DNA of 5,820 nucleotides from JBDSYA01 sp039925865 (GTDB lineage Bacteria > Bacteroidota > Ignavibacteria > Tepidaquicellales > Tepidaquicellaceae): positions 1-5,820 of the forward strand of contig JBDSYA010000219.1 in assembly GCA_039925865.1 (NCBI GenBank), in the 5' to 3' direction. Shown one piece after another: positions 1 through 5,820 of the stretch. Within the stretch, counting starts at the first letter, position 1; each line of letters opens with the position of its first letter. The notes under the pieces were generated by a model that was given only the letters and a program-made list of their open reading frames with translations, ran no database searches and was not told the DNA's origin. The position numbers and the translations under genes are program-made.

Positions 1-1556
1 TAACAAGCGGTATTTTTCTGTTTCTGATCCGTCAAAATATAATTGTAGTTTCAAGAGAAATTGAAAATGATCTCCGCCACGACTTCTTCGCGCATCTTCA
101 GACATTATCACGAACATTCTACAACACCCGTTCGACAGGTGATATAATGGCGCATGCAACTAACGACATTAGTAACATTCGAAATTTTGTCGGACCCGGA
201 ATTATGTATTCCATGCAGACATTCACCAGGACTGTTGTAACTTTAATAATTTTATTCTCGCTAAGCCCGTCAGTAACAATACTGGCATTAGCGCCGCTTC
301 CATTCATTACACTAATTGTTTACAAAGTCGGCAAGCTCACATTTAACAGGTCTCTCAAAGTTTACGAAACATTTTCAGACCTTACAACAAGAGCTCAGGA
401 AGTATTATCCGGTATCAGGGTCATAAAATCTTATGTTCGCGAAAAGCATGAAACAAAAGAGTTTGACAAAATATCATTGGATTATCAGGGGAAAAATCTT
501 TTGCTTGCGAAGGTGCAGTCATTTTCTTTTCCAATGATGTTCCTGCTTACAAGCCTTTCCATAATAATTGTAATTTATTTTGGAGGCATTAAAGTAATGG
601 AAGGGACTTTAACAATTGGCAACATCTCTTCATTTGTGATTTATCTCGGGCAGCTTACATTTCCAATGATAGCATTTGGCTGGATAATAAATCTGATACA
701 AAGGGCAGCGCCTTCAATGCAGAGAGTGATGAATATTATTAACACGCAGCCCGATATTAATGATGATAAAAGTACAAATTATGAAATCAAATCAGAAGAT
801 ATCAAAGGCGAAATTGAATTTAAAAATGTTTCTTTCAAATATCCTTTATCGAATAATTTTGTGCTGAAAAATATTAATCTCAGGATCAGGAAAGGAACCA
901 CCCTGGGAATCATAGGACAAACAGGATCAGGCAAAAGTACATTGATAAACCTTATTCCAAGGATTTGGGATACAACAGAAGGCAATATTTATATTGACGG
1001 TCATGATATAAAAAAAATTCCTTTGAAAATTCTCAGGGAATCCATTGGAGTTGTACCGCAGGAATCTTTTTTGTTTTCAGATACGATAGAAAAAAATATT
1101 GCGTATTCGAAAAATGAAGTTGATGACAATGACGTTATTGAATTTTCTAAAATTGCAGGCCTTTACAAAGATGTTATAGGATTTCCCGATCAGTTCAAAA
1201 CAGTTATCGGTGAAAGGGGCATTACACTGTCGGGAGGACAGAAGCAGCGGACTTCGATCTCCCGCGCAATATATAAGCGTCCTGAAATATTAATTCTCGA
1301 TGATTCTTTATCAGCCGTAGATACTAAAACGGAAGAGGAAATACTCAGTGAATTAAAAAAGATAATGAATGACAGGACCAGTATAATTATATCACACAGA
1401 ATCTCCACAATAAAAAATGCAAACAATATAATTGTGCTTAATGAATCCGAAATAAAAGAGGAAGGCACCCATAATGAGCTCATTGCACTTGGAGGAATTT
1501 ACAATGACATTTTTACCAAGCAACTGCTCGAAGAAGAAATCAAAGAGATAGATTAA
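1..1556 (+). CDS. ABC exporter half-transporter with degenerate catalytic site (5' partial; MdlA/BmrC/TM287-like)
   Basis: Membrane ABC exporter subunit with a transmembrane domain followed by a nucleotide-binding domain, probably exporting drugs or lipophilic compounds. The start is outside the window: the frame is open from base 3, and the residues before the first ATG (147) already match the family (end of TM2, then IENDLR and TGDIMAHATNDI), so 147 is not the start. There are 517 visible codons; roughly 65-75 residues including TM1 are missing if length is typical. Visible numbering: TM3 about 70-88, TM4 91-108, TM5 175-195, TM6 206-232. NBD: A-loop Tyr in VSFKYP, Walker A GQTGSGKST at 305, Q-loop Gln 353, X-loop IGERG, signature LSGGQ at 409, Walker B LILDD with Asp 434 where the catalytic Glu is expected, H-loop His 465. 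The Glu-to-Asp change together with a canonical signature marks the degenerate-site partner of a heterodimer. Its partner gene follows directly. The substrate cannot be read from sequence. Confidence 0.96.
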   Translation, partial: TSGIFLFLIRQNIIVVSREIENDLRHDFFAHLQTLSRTFYNTRSTGDIMAHATNDISNIRNFVGPGIMYSMQTFTRTVVTLIILFSLSPSVTILALAPLPFITLIVYKVGKLTFNRSLKVYETFSDLTTRAQEVLSGIRVIKSYVREKHETKEFDKISLDYQGKNLLLAKVQSFSFPMMFLLTSLSIIIVIYFGGIKVMEGTLTIGNISSFVIYLGQLTFPMIAFGWIINLIQRAAPSMQRVMNIINTQPDINDDKSTNYEIKSEDIKGEIEFKNVSFKYPLSNNFVLKNINLRIRKGTTLGIIGQTGSGKSTLINLIPRIWDTTEGNIYIDGHDIKKIPLKILRESIGVVPQESFLFSDTIEKNIAYSKNEVDDNDVIEFSKIAGLYKDVIGFPDQFKTVIGERGITLSGGQKQRTSISRAIYKRPEILILDDSLSAVDTKTEEEILSELKKIMNDRTSIIISHRISTIKNANNIIVLNESEIKEEGTHNELIALGGIYNDIFTKQLLEEEIKEID

Positions 1557-3350
1557 TTGGCAGATCAGATCATAAACAAGTCCGAGGATGATGTACTTTT
1601 AAAGGCTATTGATAAGCGAATAATGAAGCGCCTGTTATCCTACTTCCGACCGTACCGAAAATATATTATAATTGCCACCGTACTGACCATCACAATCTCT
1701 GCGCTTGCAGCATTACGGCCGAGATTAACCCCGATCGCAATTGATGAAAAGATTATGAATAAAGATTTTCCGGGACTGCAGACAATTATACTGATCATGA
1801 TGGGAACGCTTGTATTGCAAGGCTTCATCCAATATGCAATGACATATCTGACAAGCTGGATCGGTCAAAAAATTATTTATGATCTGAGAAAAAAAATATT
1901 CGACCATATATTAACTTTAGATCTTAGATTTTTTGACAGAAATCCGATCGGCAGAACAGTGACAAGAGTTACAGGAGATGTGGAAGTTTTATTTGAAGTT
2001 TTTTCATCAGGACTTGTAACTGCCTTCGGAGATATTTTTCTCATTTTATGGATCTTATATTTTATGTTCTCAATGGATTTTACGCTGGCGCTGGTTACAT
2101 TATCAATTTTGCCTGTTCTGATTTACGCGACATCCATTTTCAGAAAGCGAGTACGTGATTCATACAGGAGGATAAGAATCCTCATCGCCAAACTGAATTC
2201 GTATATACAGGAGCATATTACGGGCATTACTATTTCCCAATATTTTGTAAAAGAAAAAAGAACGGTTGACGACTTTGAAAAAATTAACCGCGAGCACACC
2301 AATGAAAATAAAAAAAGTGTTTTTTATTATGCGGTTTTCTTTCCGATCGTTGAATTAATAGGTGCTGTATCGGCAGGCCTGATTATATGGTACGGCGGCG
2401 GACAGGTTGTTCAAAGTGCAGTATCAATTGGAATTTTAGTTTCATTCATACAGTTCACAGAAATGTTTTTTCGCCCTATCCGCGATCTTTCCGAAAAATA
2501 TAATATTCTCCAGACCGCCATGGCATCAAGTGAAAGGATATTTGCTTTGCTTGATGAAGCTCCTCGTATTATAGATCCCGTAGATCCTGTAATTTTGAAA
2601 AATGTGAGGGGTGATATTGAATTTAAAAATGTTTGGTTTGCATACACTAAAGAAGATCATATTTTAAAAAATATTTCATTCAGGATCAATGAAGGTGAAA
2701 AGGTTGCATTCGTTGGCGCAACCGGAGCGGGGAAGACAACTATAATAAATCTGCTTTCCAGATTTTATGAAATCAATAAAGGTTCGATCTGCCTTGACGG
2801 TATTGATATCGGGAAATTAAGTCAGAAGGATCTACGAAAAAACATTGCTATAGTCCTGCAGGATGTTTTTCTGTTTTCAGGTGATATACGATCAAATATT
2901 TCTCTCGGGAATGAAAGTATAACTGAAGAAAGGATCAATCAGTCAGTAGACAATGTCGGCCTGAGAAGTTTTATAAATTCTTTGCCTGAAGGTCTTGCCC
3001 ATAAAGTCAACGAGAGAGGATCTACATTATCAGTCGGGCAAAAGCAGCTGATCTCATTTGCACGGGCACTGGCATATGATCCAAGAATATTAATACTTGA
3101 TGAAGCAACATCAAGCGTTGATACCAATACGGAGATACTTATTCAGAAAGCAATAAAAATTCTTATCGAGGGAAGGACATCAATAATTATTGCTCACCGG
3201 CTTTCAACAATCCAAACCTGCGACAAGATAATCGTAATGCATAAAGGAGAAATAAAAGAAATGGGAACACACCAGGAGCTGCTTGAAAAAAACGGTTTGT
3301 ATTATAAGCTTTATCAGCTGCAGTATATGGAAGAAAAAGATATTGTTTAA
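1557..3350 (+). CDS. ABC exporter half-transporter, catalytically competent partner (MdlB/BmrD/TM288-like)
   Basis: Second subunit of the heterodimeric exporter, 597 residues, a normal full length. TM segments are near 37-58, 75-97, 152-172, 175-194, 256-280 and 290-308. The NBD has A-loop Tyr in VWFAYT, Walker A GATGAGKTT at 387, Q-loop Gln 435, X-loop VNERG, signature LSVGQ at 491, Walker B LILDE with catalytic Glu 516, and H-loop His 547. In the dimer its Walker motifs face the partner's LSGGQ (consensus site), while its altered LSVGQ faces the partner's Asp-containing Walker B (degenerate site). The start is TTG, directly after the upstream TAA with no gap; it is the only ATG, GTG or TTG in frame before Met23 (1623). 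The stretch before Met23 (DDVLLKAIDKRIM) resembles the conserved N-terminus of this family, so the upstream start is preferred. Only a weak purine-rich stretch precedes it, so initiation is probably coupled to termination of the first gene. Confidence 0.96.
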   Translation: MADQIINKSEDDVLLKAIDKRIMKRLLSYFRPYRKYIIIATVLTITISALAALRPRLTPIAIDEKIMNKDFPGLQTIILIMMGTLVLQGFIQYAMTYLTSWIGQKIIYDLRKKIFDHILTLDLRFFDRNPIGRTVTRVTGDVEVLFEVFSSGLVTAFGDIFLILWILYFMFSMDFTLALVTLSILPVLIYATSIFRKRVRDSYRRIRILIAKLNSYIQEHITGITISQYFVKEKRTVDDFEKINREHTNENKKSVFYYAVFFPIVELIGAVSAGLIIWYGGGQVVQSAVSIGILVSFIQFTEMFFRPIRDLSEKYNILQTAMASSERIFALLDEAPRIIDPVDPVILKNVRGDIEFKNVWFAYTKEDHILKNISFRINEGEKVAFVGATGAGKTTIINLLSRFYEINKGSICLDGIDIGKLSQKDLRKNIAIVLQDVFLFSGDIRSNISLGNESITEERINQSVDNVGLRSFINSLPEGLAHKVNERGSTLSVGQKQLISFARALAYDPRILILDEATSSVDTNTEILIQKAIKILIEGRTSIIIAHRLSTIQTCDKIIVMHKGEIKEMGTHQELLEKNGLYYKLYQLQYMEEKDIV

Positions 3351-3488
3351 GCAAACAAAAATAGGAATGGAATAAAATTTTAATTCAACTTACAACAAAG
3401 AATAGATCCATAATTAACAGATCACAAAATCTCTTTAATAAAAAATTAATCTTAAGTATTTTACAAACTATTTAAATTTAAATTTATA
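3351..3488. other. AT-rich intergenic spacer between exporter pair and propeller gene
   Basis: No open frame, no GC-rich hairpin with a T-run and no SD sequence are visible in these 138 bases. The last 16 bases before the next ATG include a perfect AT-only palindrome (3473-3486, TAAATTTAAATTTA). A very weak sigma-70-like pair can be drawn (TTTAAT 3434-3439, TATTTT 3457-3462, 17-base spacer); the second element also partly fits the Bacteroidota -7 pattern TAnnTTTG. The spacer is long enough for a promoter of the downstream gene, but none is convincing, and no terminator for the exporter operon can be assigned. Confidence 0.5.
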
Positions 3489-4472
3489 ATGCACTTAATA
3501 AAAATATTTATACTTTCAATCGTATTATTTACAAATATTAGTTTTGCCCAGAAGAAAATTGCATATTGTTCTAATCAAAGCAGGTCTGGTTTTTTGCAGA
3601 TCTTTACAATGAATGAAGATGGTTCCGGTATAAAGCAGTTGACCGACCTTGAGGAAAATTGTATGAAACCAAGATGGTCGCCGGACGGAAAACAATTAGT
3701 GTTTTATTCTGACAAAGGATTAATTTATCTGATAAGAAATGCTGAGAGTTCTACTCCTATAACTCCTTTTTATTTATGGAGCGGTTACAATCCTTTCTTT
3801 CTGCCTGACGGTGACCAGATCATGTTTAACGGCGAATATGAACAAGTGCTTTCGATATTTGTTATTGACACAGCGCAGTATGGGACTGAACCGTCACTTG
3901 TTTCGGGAGGCGGTTATTCAAATATGCAGGTTTTATCAAAGGACGGTAACACGCTTATTTATTCCACGTTTGAAGCCGGATCTAAAGTGATAGTTGCAGC
4001 AGATCTGAATGATACAACAGAAAATTATTTAAAACAAATCAGTAATAATAATGAAGCTAATCTTGAACCTGATATTTCACCCGACGGCACTAAAATTATT
4101 TATTCAAGTTTTGACAATAATTTAAAAGGCACCGTCAAGCTAAATGTAAATGGAAACGAAACCTCACTTACCAAAGGTTTGGGGAGTTCAAATGTACCGA
4201 GATTTTCTCCTGACGGTAAGAATATTTCATTTGTGGTAATAAATGGCAGTGATGTATCTTTGTACATTATGGATTCTGAAGGCAACGGGAAAAAAGATCT
4301 GAATATCAATGGCGGCAGTGTCGGAACGTTTCAATGGATGGACAATGACAAAATAATTTATGACGCCGGCACGGAGACAAAAACAAATATCGGTATTGTA
4401 AACATTAAAACCGGTAACAGTAAAATAATACTGGAAGGCGGATTTCATCTGCATCCAAGTGCTCAAAATTAA
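3489..4472 (+). CDS. secreted TolB-like (PD40) six-repeat beta-propeller protein
   Basis: Exported protein of 327 residues with no recognisable catalytic domain. An N-terminal signal peptide is clear: basic start, hydrophobic core FILSIVLF, and a likely signal peptidase I cleavage after SFA (residue 20). There is no lipobox Cys, so it is probably periplasmic or secreted, not a lipoprotein. The rest is a series of PD40/WD40-like repeats. The turn motif recurs at residues 64 (SPDG), 105 (LPDG), 150 (SKDG), 197 (SPDG), 240 (SPDG) and in degenerate form at 284 (MDND), with 41-47 residue spacing, which fits a six-bladed propeller; the first strand (KKIAYCSNQ to MNEDGSGIKQLT) would close the ring. 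It lacks the N-terminal domain of true TolB, so it should not be called TolB. Such propellers usually bind proteins or ligands; the partner here is unknown. No SD is seen before the ATG, which sits in an AT-only stretch. The next gene begins 43 bp after its stop. Confidence 0.9.
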   Translation: MHLIKIFILSIVLFTNISFAQKKIAYCSNQSRSGFLQIFTMNEDGSGIKQLTDLEENCMKPRWSPDGKQLVFYSDKGLIYLIRNAESSTPITPFYLWSGYNPFFLPDGDQIMFNGEYEQVLSIFVIDTAQYGTEPSLVSGGGYSNMQVLSKDGNTLIYSTFEAGSKVIVAADLNDTTENYLKQISNNNEANLEPDISPDGTKIIYSSFDNNLKGTVKLNVNGNETSLTKGLGSSNVPRFSPDGKNISFVVINGSDVSLYIMDSEGNGKKDLNINGGSVGTFQWMDNDKIIYDAGTETKTNIGIVNIKTGNSKIILEGGFHLHPSAQN

Positions 4473-4480
4473 CATTTAAG

Positions 4481-4486
4481 AAGGAG
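4481..4486 (+). promoter_or_regulatory. strong Shine-Dalgarno sequence, distant from the metF start
   Basis: AAGGAG (within AAGAAGGAG, 4478-4486) is the best SD match in the intergenic regions of the window. It lies 29 nt before the metF ATG, too far for normal use. No ATG, GTG or TTG occurs at normal distance downstream; a CTG at 4497 would open only a ten-codon frame. An adjacent hairpin may bring the SD and ATG together. Confidence 0.55.
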
Positions 4487-4493
4487 TGAAAGA

Positions 4494-4510
4494 AACCTGC
4501 GCATCAGGTT
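4494..4510 (+). promoter_or_regulatory. perfect hairpin between SD and metF start codon
   Basis: AACCTG (4494-4499) and CAGGTT (4505-4510) are exact reverse complements around a 5-nt loop, CGCAT. If folded in the mRNA, the 17 nt are looped out and the gap between AAGGAG and ATG falls from 29 to 12 nt (7 plus 5). The right arm also contains AGG (4506-4508), a weak SD-like triplet 7 nt before the ATG that folding would hide. Alternatively the inverted repeat is a DNA operator. Three G-C pairs in a 6-bp stem make it only moderately stable, and it has no T-run, so it is not a terminator. Confidence 0.5.
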
Positions 4511-4515
4511 AAATT

Positions 4516-5466
4516 ATGAAAGTCATTGAACATATTGCCAAGGCAAAGAACCCATTTATAAGTTATGAAATAATACCTCTGCAAAGAGGCGGAGACATTA
4601 AGCAATTATTTGCAATAATTGATGAGCTGATGAAATTTAATCCTCCTTTCATTGATGTTACCTCTCACTCTGCGGAAGTTCACTATGAAGAAACTCTGAG
4701 CGGGATCAGGAAAAAAGTAAAAAGAAAAAGGCCGGGAACAATAGGAATCAGCGTTGCAATAAAAAATAAATTTAACGTTGATACAGTGCCTCATATACTA
4801 TGCAATGGATTTACAAAAGAGGAAACTGAAGATGCATTGATCGAGCTGAATTATCTGGGTATAGAAAATGTGCTTGCTGTAAGAGGTGATGATCTCGGAT
4901 ATGTAAAACCTGTTCCTCAGGGAAGATCATCAAATATTTTTGCAGTTGATCTGGTAAAGCAGATCTGTGATATGAACAACGGAAGATATCTTGAGAATGA
5001 ACTTCTTGATGCAGCGCCAACCGGCTTCTGTATTGGTGTTGGAGGATATCCGGAAAAGCATTTCGAAGCACCAAACATGACCGTTGATGTTAAGTACGTG
5101 AAAGAGAAGGTTAATTCGGGAGCGGATTACATAGTAACACAAATGTTTTACAATAATAAATATTATTTTGATTTTGTTGAAAGATGCAGGAGCGAAGGCA
5201 TCAAAGCACCAATTATTCCGGGATTAAAAATTTTAACTGCAAAAGGTCAGCTGACATCTGTTCCAAAAAATTTCTTTATTGAAATTCCTGATGAACTTTC
5301 TTCAGAAGTACTTGAAGCCAAGCCTGAACATGTAATTGATGTTGGAGTTGAATGGGCAGCCAGACAATGTGAAGATCTGCTCAATAAAGGTGTTCCTTCG
5401 TTACATTTTTATATAATGCATAATGCAAAACCGATTCAAAAGCTGTTTAAGCGTTTAAAGATCTAA
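4516..5466 (+). CDS. metF: 5,10-methylenetetrahydrofolate reductase (MetF)
   Basis: Cytosolic flavoenzyme that reduces 5,10-methylene-THF to 5-methyl-THF, the methyl donor for methionine synthesis. At 316 residues it is a bacterial MetF catalytic barrel with no C-terminal regulatory domain. Key family positions are present: Glu18 in SYEIIPL (equivalent to the catalytic Glu of FEFFPP in E. coli), DVTSHSAE at 47-54, PH at 92-93, VRGDD at 122-126 with Asp125 (flavin/folate Asp), TGFCIGVGGYPEKH at 169-182, TQMFYN at 208-213 with Gln209 (folate-binding Gln) and PGLKIL at 235-240. The usual second Pro of the FFPP motif is Leu22. The start at 4516 is fixed by an in-frame TAA at 4510-4512; the ATG is 43 bp after the propeller gene's stop, so co-transcription is possible. 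The leader has a distant SD and a hairpin. No SAM or cobalamin riboswitch could fit in the 43-nt gap, though one further upstream cannot be excluded. Confidence 0.96.
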   Translation: MKVIEHIAKAKNPFISYEIIPLQRGGDIKQLFAIIDELMKFNPPFIDVTSHSAEVHYEETLSGIRKKVKRKRPGTIGISVAIKNKFNVDTVPHILCNGFTKEETEDALIELNYLGIENVLAVRGDDLGYVKPVPQGRSSNIFAVDLVKQICDMNNGRYLENELLDAAPTGFCIGVGGYPEKHFEAPNMTVDVKYVKEKVNSGADYIVTQMFYNNKYYFDFVERCRSEGIKAPIIPGLKILTAKGQLTSVPKNFFIEIPDELSSEVLEAKPEHVIDVGVEWAARQCEDLLNKGVPSLHFYIMHNAKPIQKLFKRLKI

Positions 5467-5699
5467 ATCATCATTTAGTAATGCAGTAATTCATAACTAC
5501 TTTAACTCACGTAAATATCTGAAGTTAAATTCCTATTTATATTGAATAAAATAGATTAACCAATTTTGTAAACTTAATATCTTGCTTTTACTTCATAACG
5601 TTTTTATTTTAAATTAATGATTTTAAAAGGTAATTTTATATTTTACCGGTATTTAAAGAGAAACAACATAAATTCCGGAGAACAACACAGTTAAGAATG
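5467..5699. other. AT-rich non-coding stretch after metF
   Basis: No convincing gene is visible on either strand; stops are frequent in all frames. It could be a long 3' untranslated region of metF, hold the promoter of a downstream gene, or encode a small RNA ending at the hairpin that follows. A weak promoter-like pair is TTGCTT (5582-5587) and TATTTT (5605-5610) with a 17-base spacer. GGAG at 5677-5680 lies 16 nt before an ATG (5697) that opens a 13-codon frame, MKKVYLYQIHFFF, running through the hairpin to TAG at 5736-5738; this peptide is probably a by-product of the terminator sequence. Confidence 0.5.
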
Positions 5700-5736
5700 A
5701 AAAAAGTGTATCTATACCAGATACACTTTTTTTTTT
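5700..5736. terminator. intrinsic terminator-like hairpin, usable in both directions
   Basis: AGTGTATCT (5705-5713) pairs exactly with AGATACACT (5719-5727) around the loop ATACC. The flanking A-run and T-run extend the pairing to about 14 bp (5700-5713 with 5719-5732). Ten Ts (5727-5736) follow on the + strand and six Ts appear on the - strand, so it can work for either direction. It lies 233 nt after the metF stop, unusually far for that gene's own terminator. It may instead serve a convergent gene from the right or a small RNA, or sit in the leader of a + strand gene starting at 5745. Confidence 0.8.
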
Positions 5737-5744
5737 AGCGTTCA

Positions 5745-5820
5745 ATGCCGGTGGATAAACATATAAAACAGATCTTCAGGCAAACAGAAATTCTATCTGT
5801 AGAAAACTTTTATAAATTTT
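5745..5820 (+). CDS. possible start of a gene running off the right edge
   Basis: ATG at 5745 opens 25 codons without a stop to the window end (MPVDKHIKQIFRQTEILSV and on). An in-frame TAG at 5736-5738 bounds it on the left. Codon choice (AGG, CAG ATC, AAA, GAA) looks like the neighbouring genes, but 25 codons is too short to be significant and I do not recognise the protein. There is no SD; the ATG lies 8 nt after the T-run of the terminator-like hairpin, leaving almost no room for a promoter. The competing reading is the 3' end of a convergent - strand gene: the reverse frame from the edge is open for 14 codons, ending IEFLFA then TGA at 5778-5776, about 43 nt from the hairpin. Confidence 0.28.
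   Translation, partial: MPVDKHIKQIFRQTEILSVENFYKF

Noticed and set aside
881..931. Direct repeat CAGGATCAGG at 881-890 and 922-931
   Set aside because: The copies are read in different frames and encode unrelated residues inside a conserved NBD; they follow from codon choice.
147..1556. ATG at 147 as the start of the first exporter gene
   Set aside because: The frame is open to the left edge, and the 48 codons before it encode conserved transmembrane-domain sequence, so the gene is truncated by the window.
3343..3358. Hairpin TTGTTT-AAGC-AAACAA at the end of the second exporter gene as a terminator
   Set aside because: It is 6 bp with one G-C pair and is followed by an A-run, not a T-run.
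3367..3387. Near-palindrome GAATAAAATTTTAATTC after the exporter pair
   Set aside because: It is almost entirely A/T with a mismatch and no loop, so it would not form a stable RNA stem and is expected by chance in such DNA.
3473..3486. AT-only palindrome TAAATTTAAATTTA as an operator
   Set aside because: Simple A/T palindromes arise readily in AT-rich spacers, and nothing else supports a binding site.
4227..4475. Longer reverse-strand open frames inside metF, the propeller gene and the exporter genes
   Set aside because: They lie wholly within well-supported + strand genes, match no family I recognise and have no upstream signals; they are shadow frames.
4472..4516. SAM or other methionine-linked riboswitch before metF
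   Set aside because: The gap is only 43 nt and shows one small hairpin; no known riboswitch core could be recognised in it.

Overview
The window is AT-rich DNA from a bacterium with compact, co-directional genes, all read on the + strand. Three things suggest the Bacteroidota/Chlorobi/Ignavibacteria group: AT-rich upstream regions without a Shine-Dalgarno (SD) sequence before one gene, a short MetF of the form common in that group, and a secreted PD40 propeller protein. This is inference from general features; no taxonomic marker is present.

Layout. Positions 1-1556 hold the 3' part of an ABC exporter half-transporter whose start lies before the window; its reading frame is open to the left edge. 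It ends in TAA, and the very next base starts a TTG-initiated second half-transporter (1557-3350) in the same frame. Together they form a heterodimeric multidrug/lipid-type exporter with one degenerate ATP site (Asp in place of the catalytic Glu in the first protein, LSVGQ signature in the second) and one consensus site. After 138 bp of AT-rich spacer comes a secreted six-repeat TolB-like (PD40) beta-propeller protein (3489-4472), then, 43 bp on, metF for 5,10-methylenetetrahydrofolate reductase (4516-5466). The last 354 bp are mostly non-coding. They contain a strong hairpin with a T-run (about 5700-5736), usable as a terminator in either direction, followed by a possible gene start that runs off the right edge.

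How the genes work together. The two ABC genes are clearly one transcription and translation unit and one complex. The propeller gene and metF are close enough to share a transcript, but nothing links their functions. No mobile element, CRISPR array, RNA gene or defence system is visible.

I see no new biological system. The most unusual local signal is the metF leader: a good SD lies 29 nt before the only usable start, and a perfect 6-bp hairpin between them would shorten that gap to about 12 nt. The second is the terminator-like hairpin placed just 8 nt before a possible start codon.
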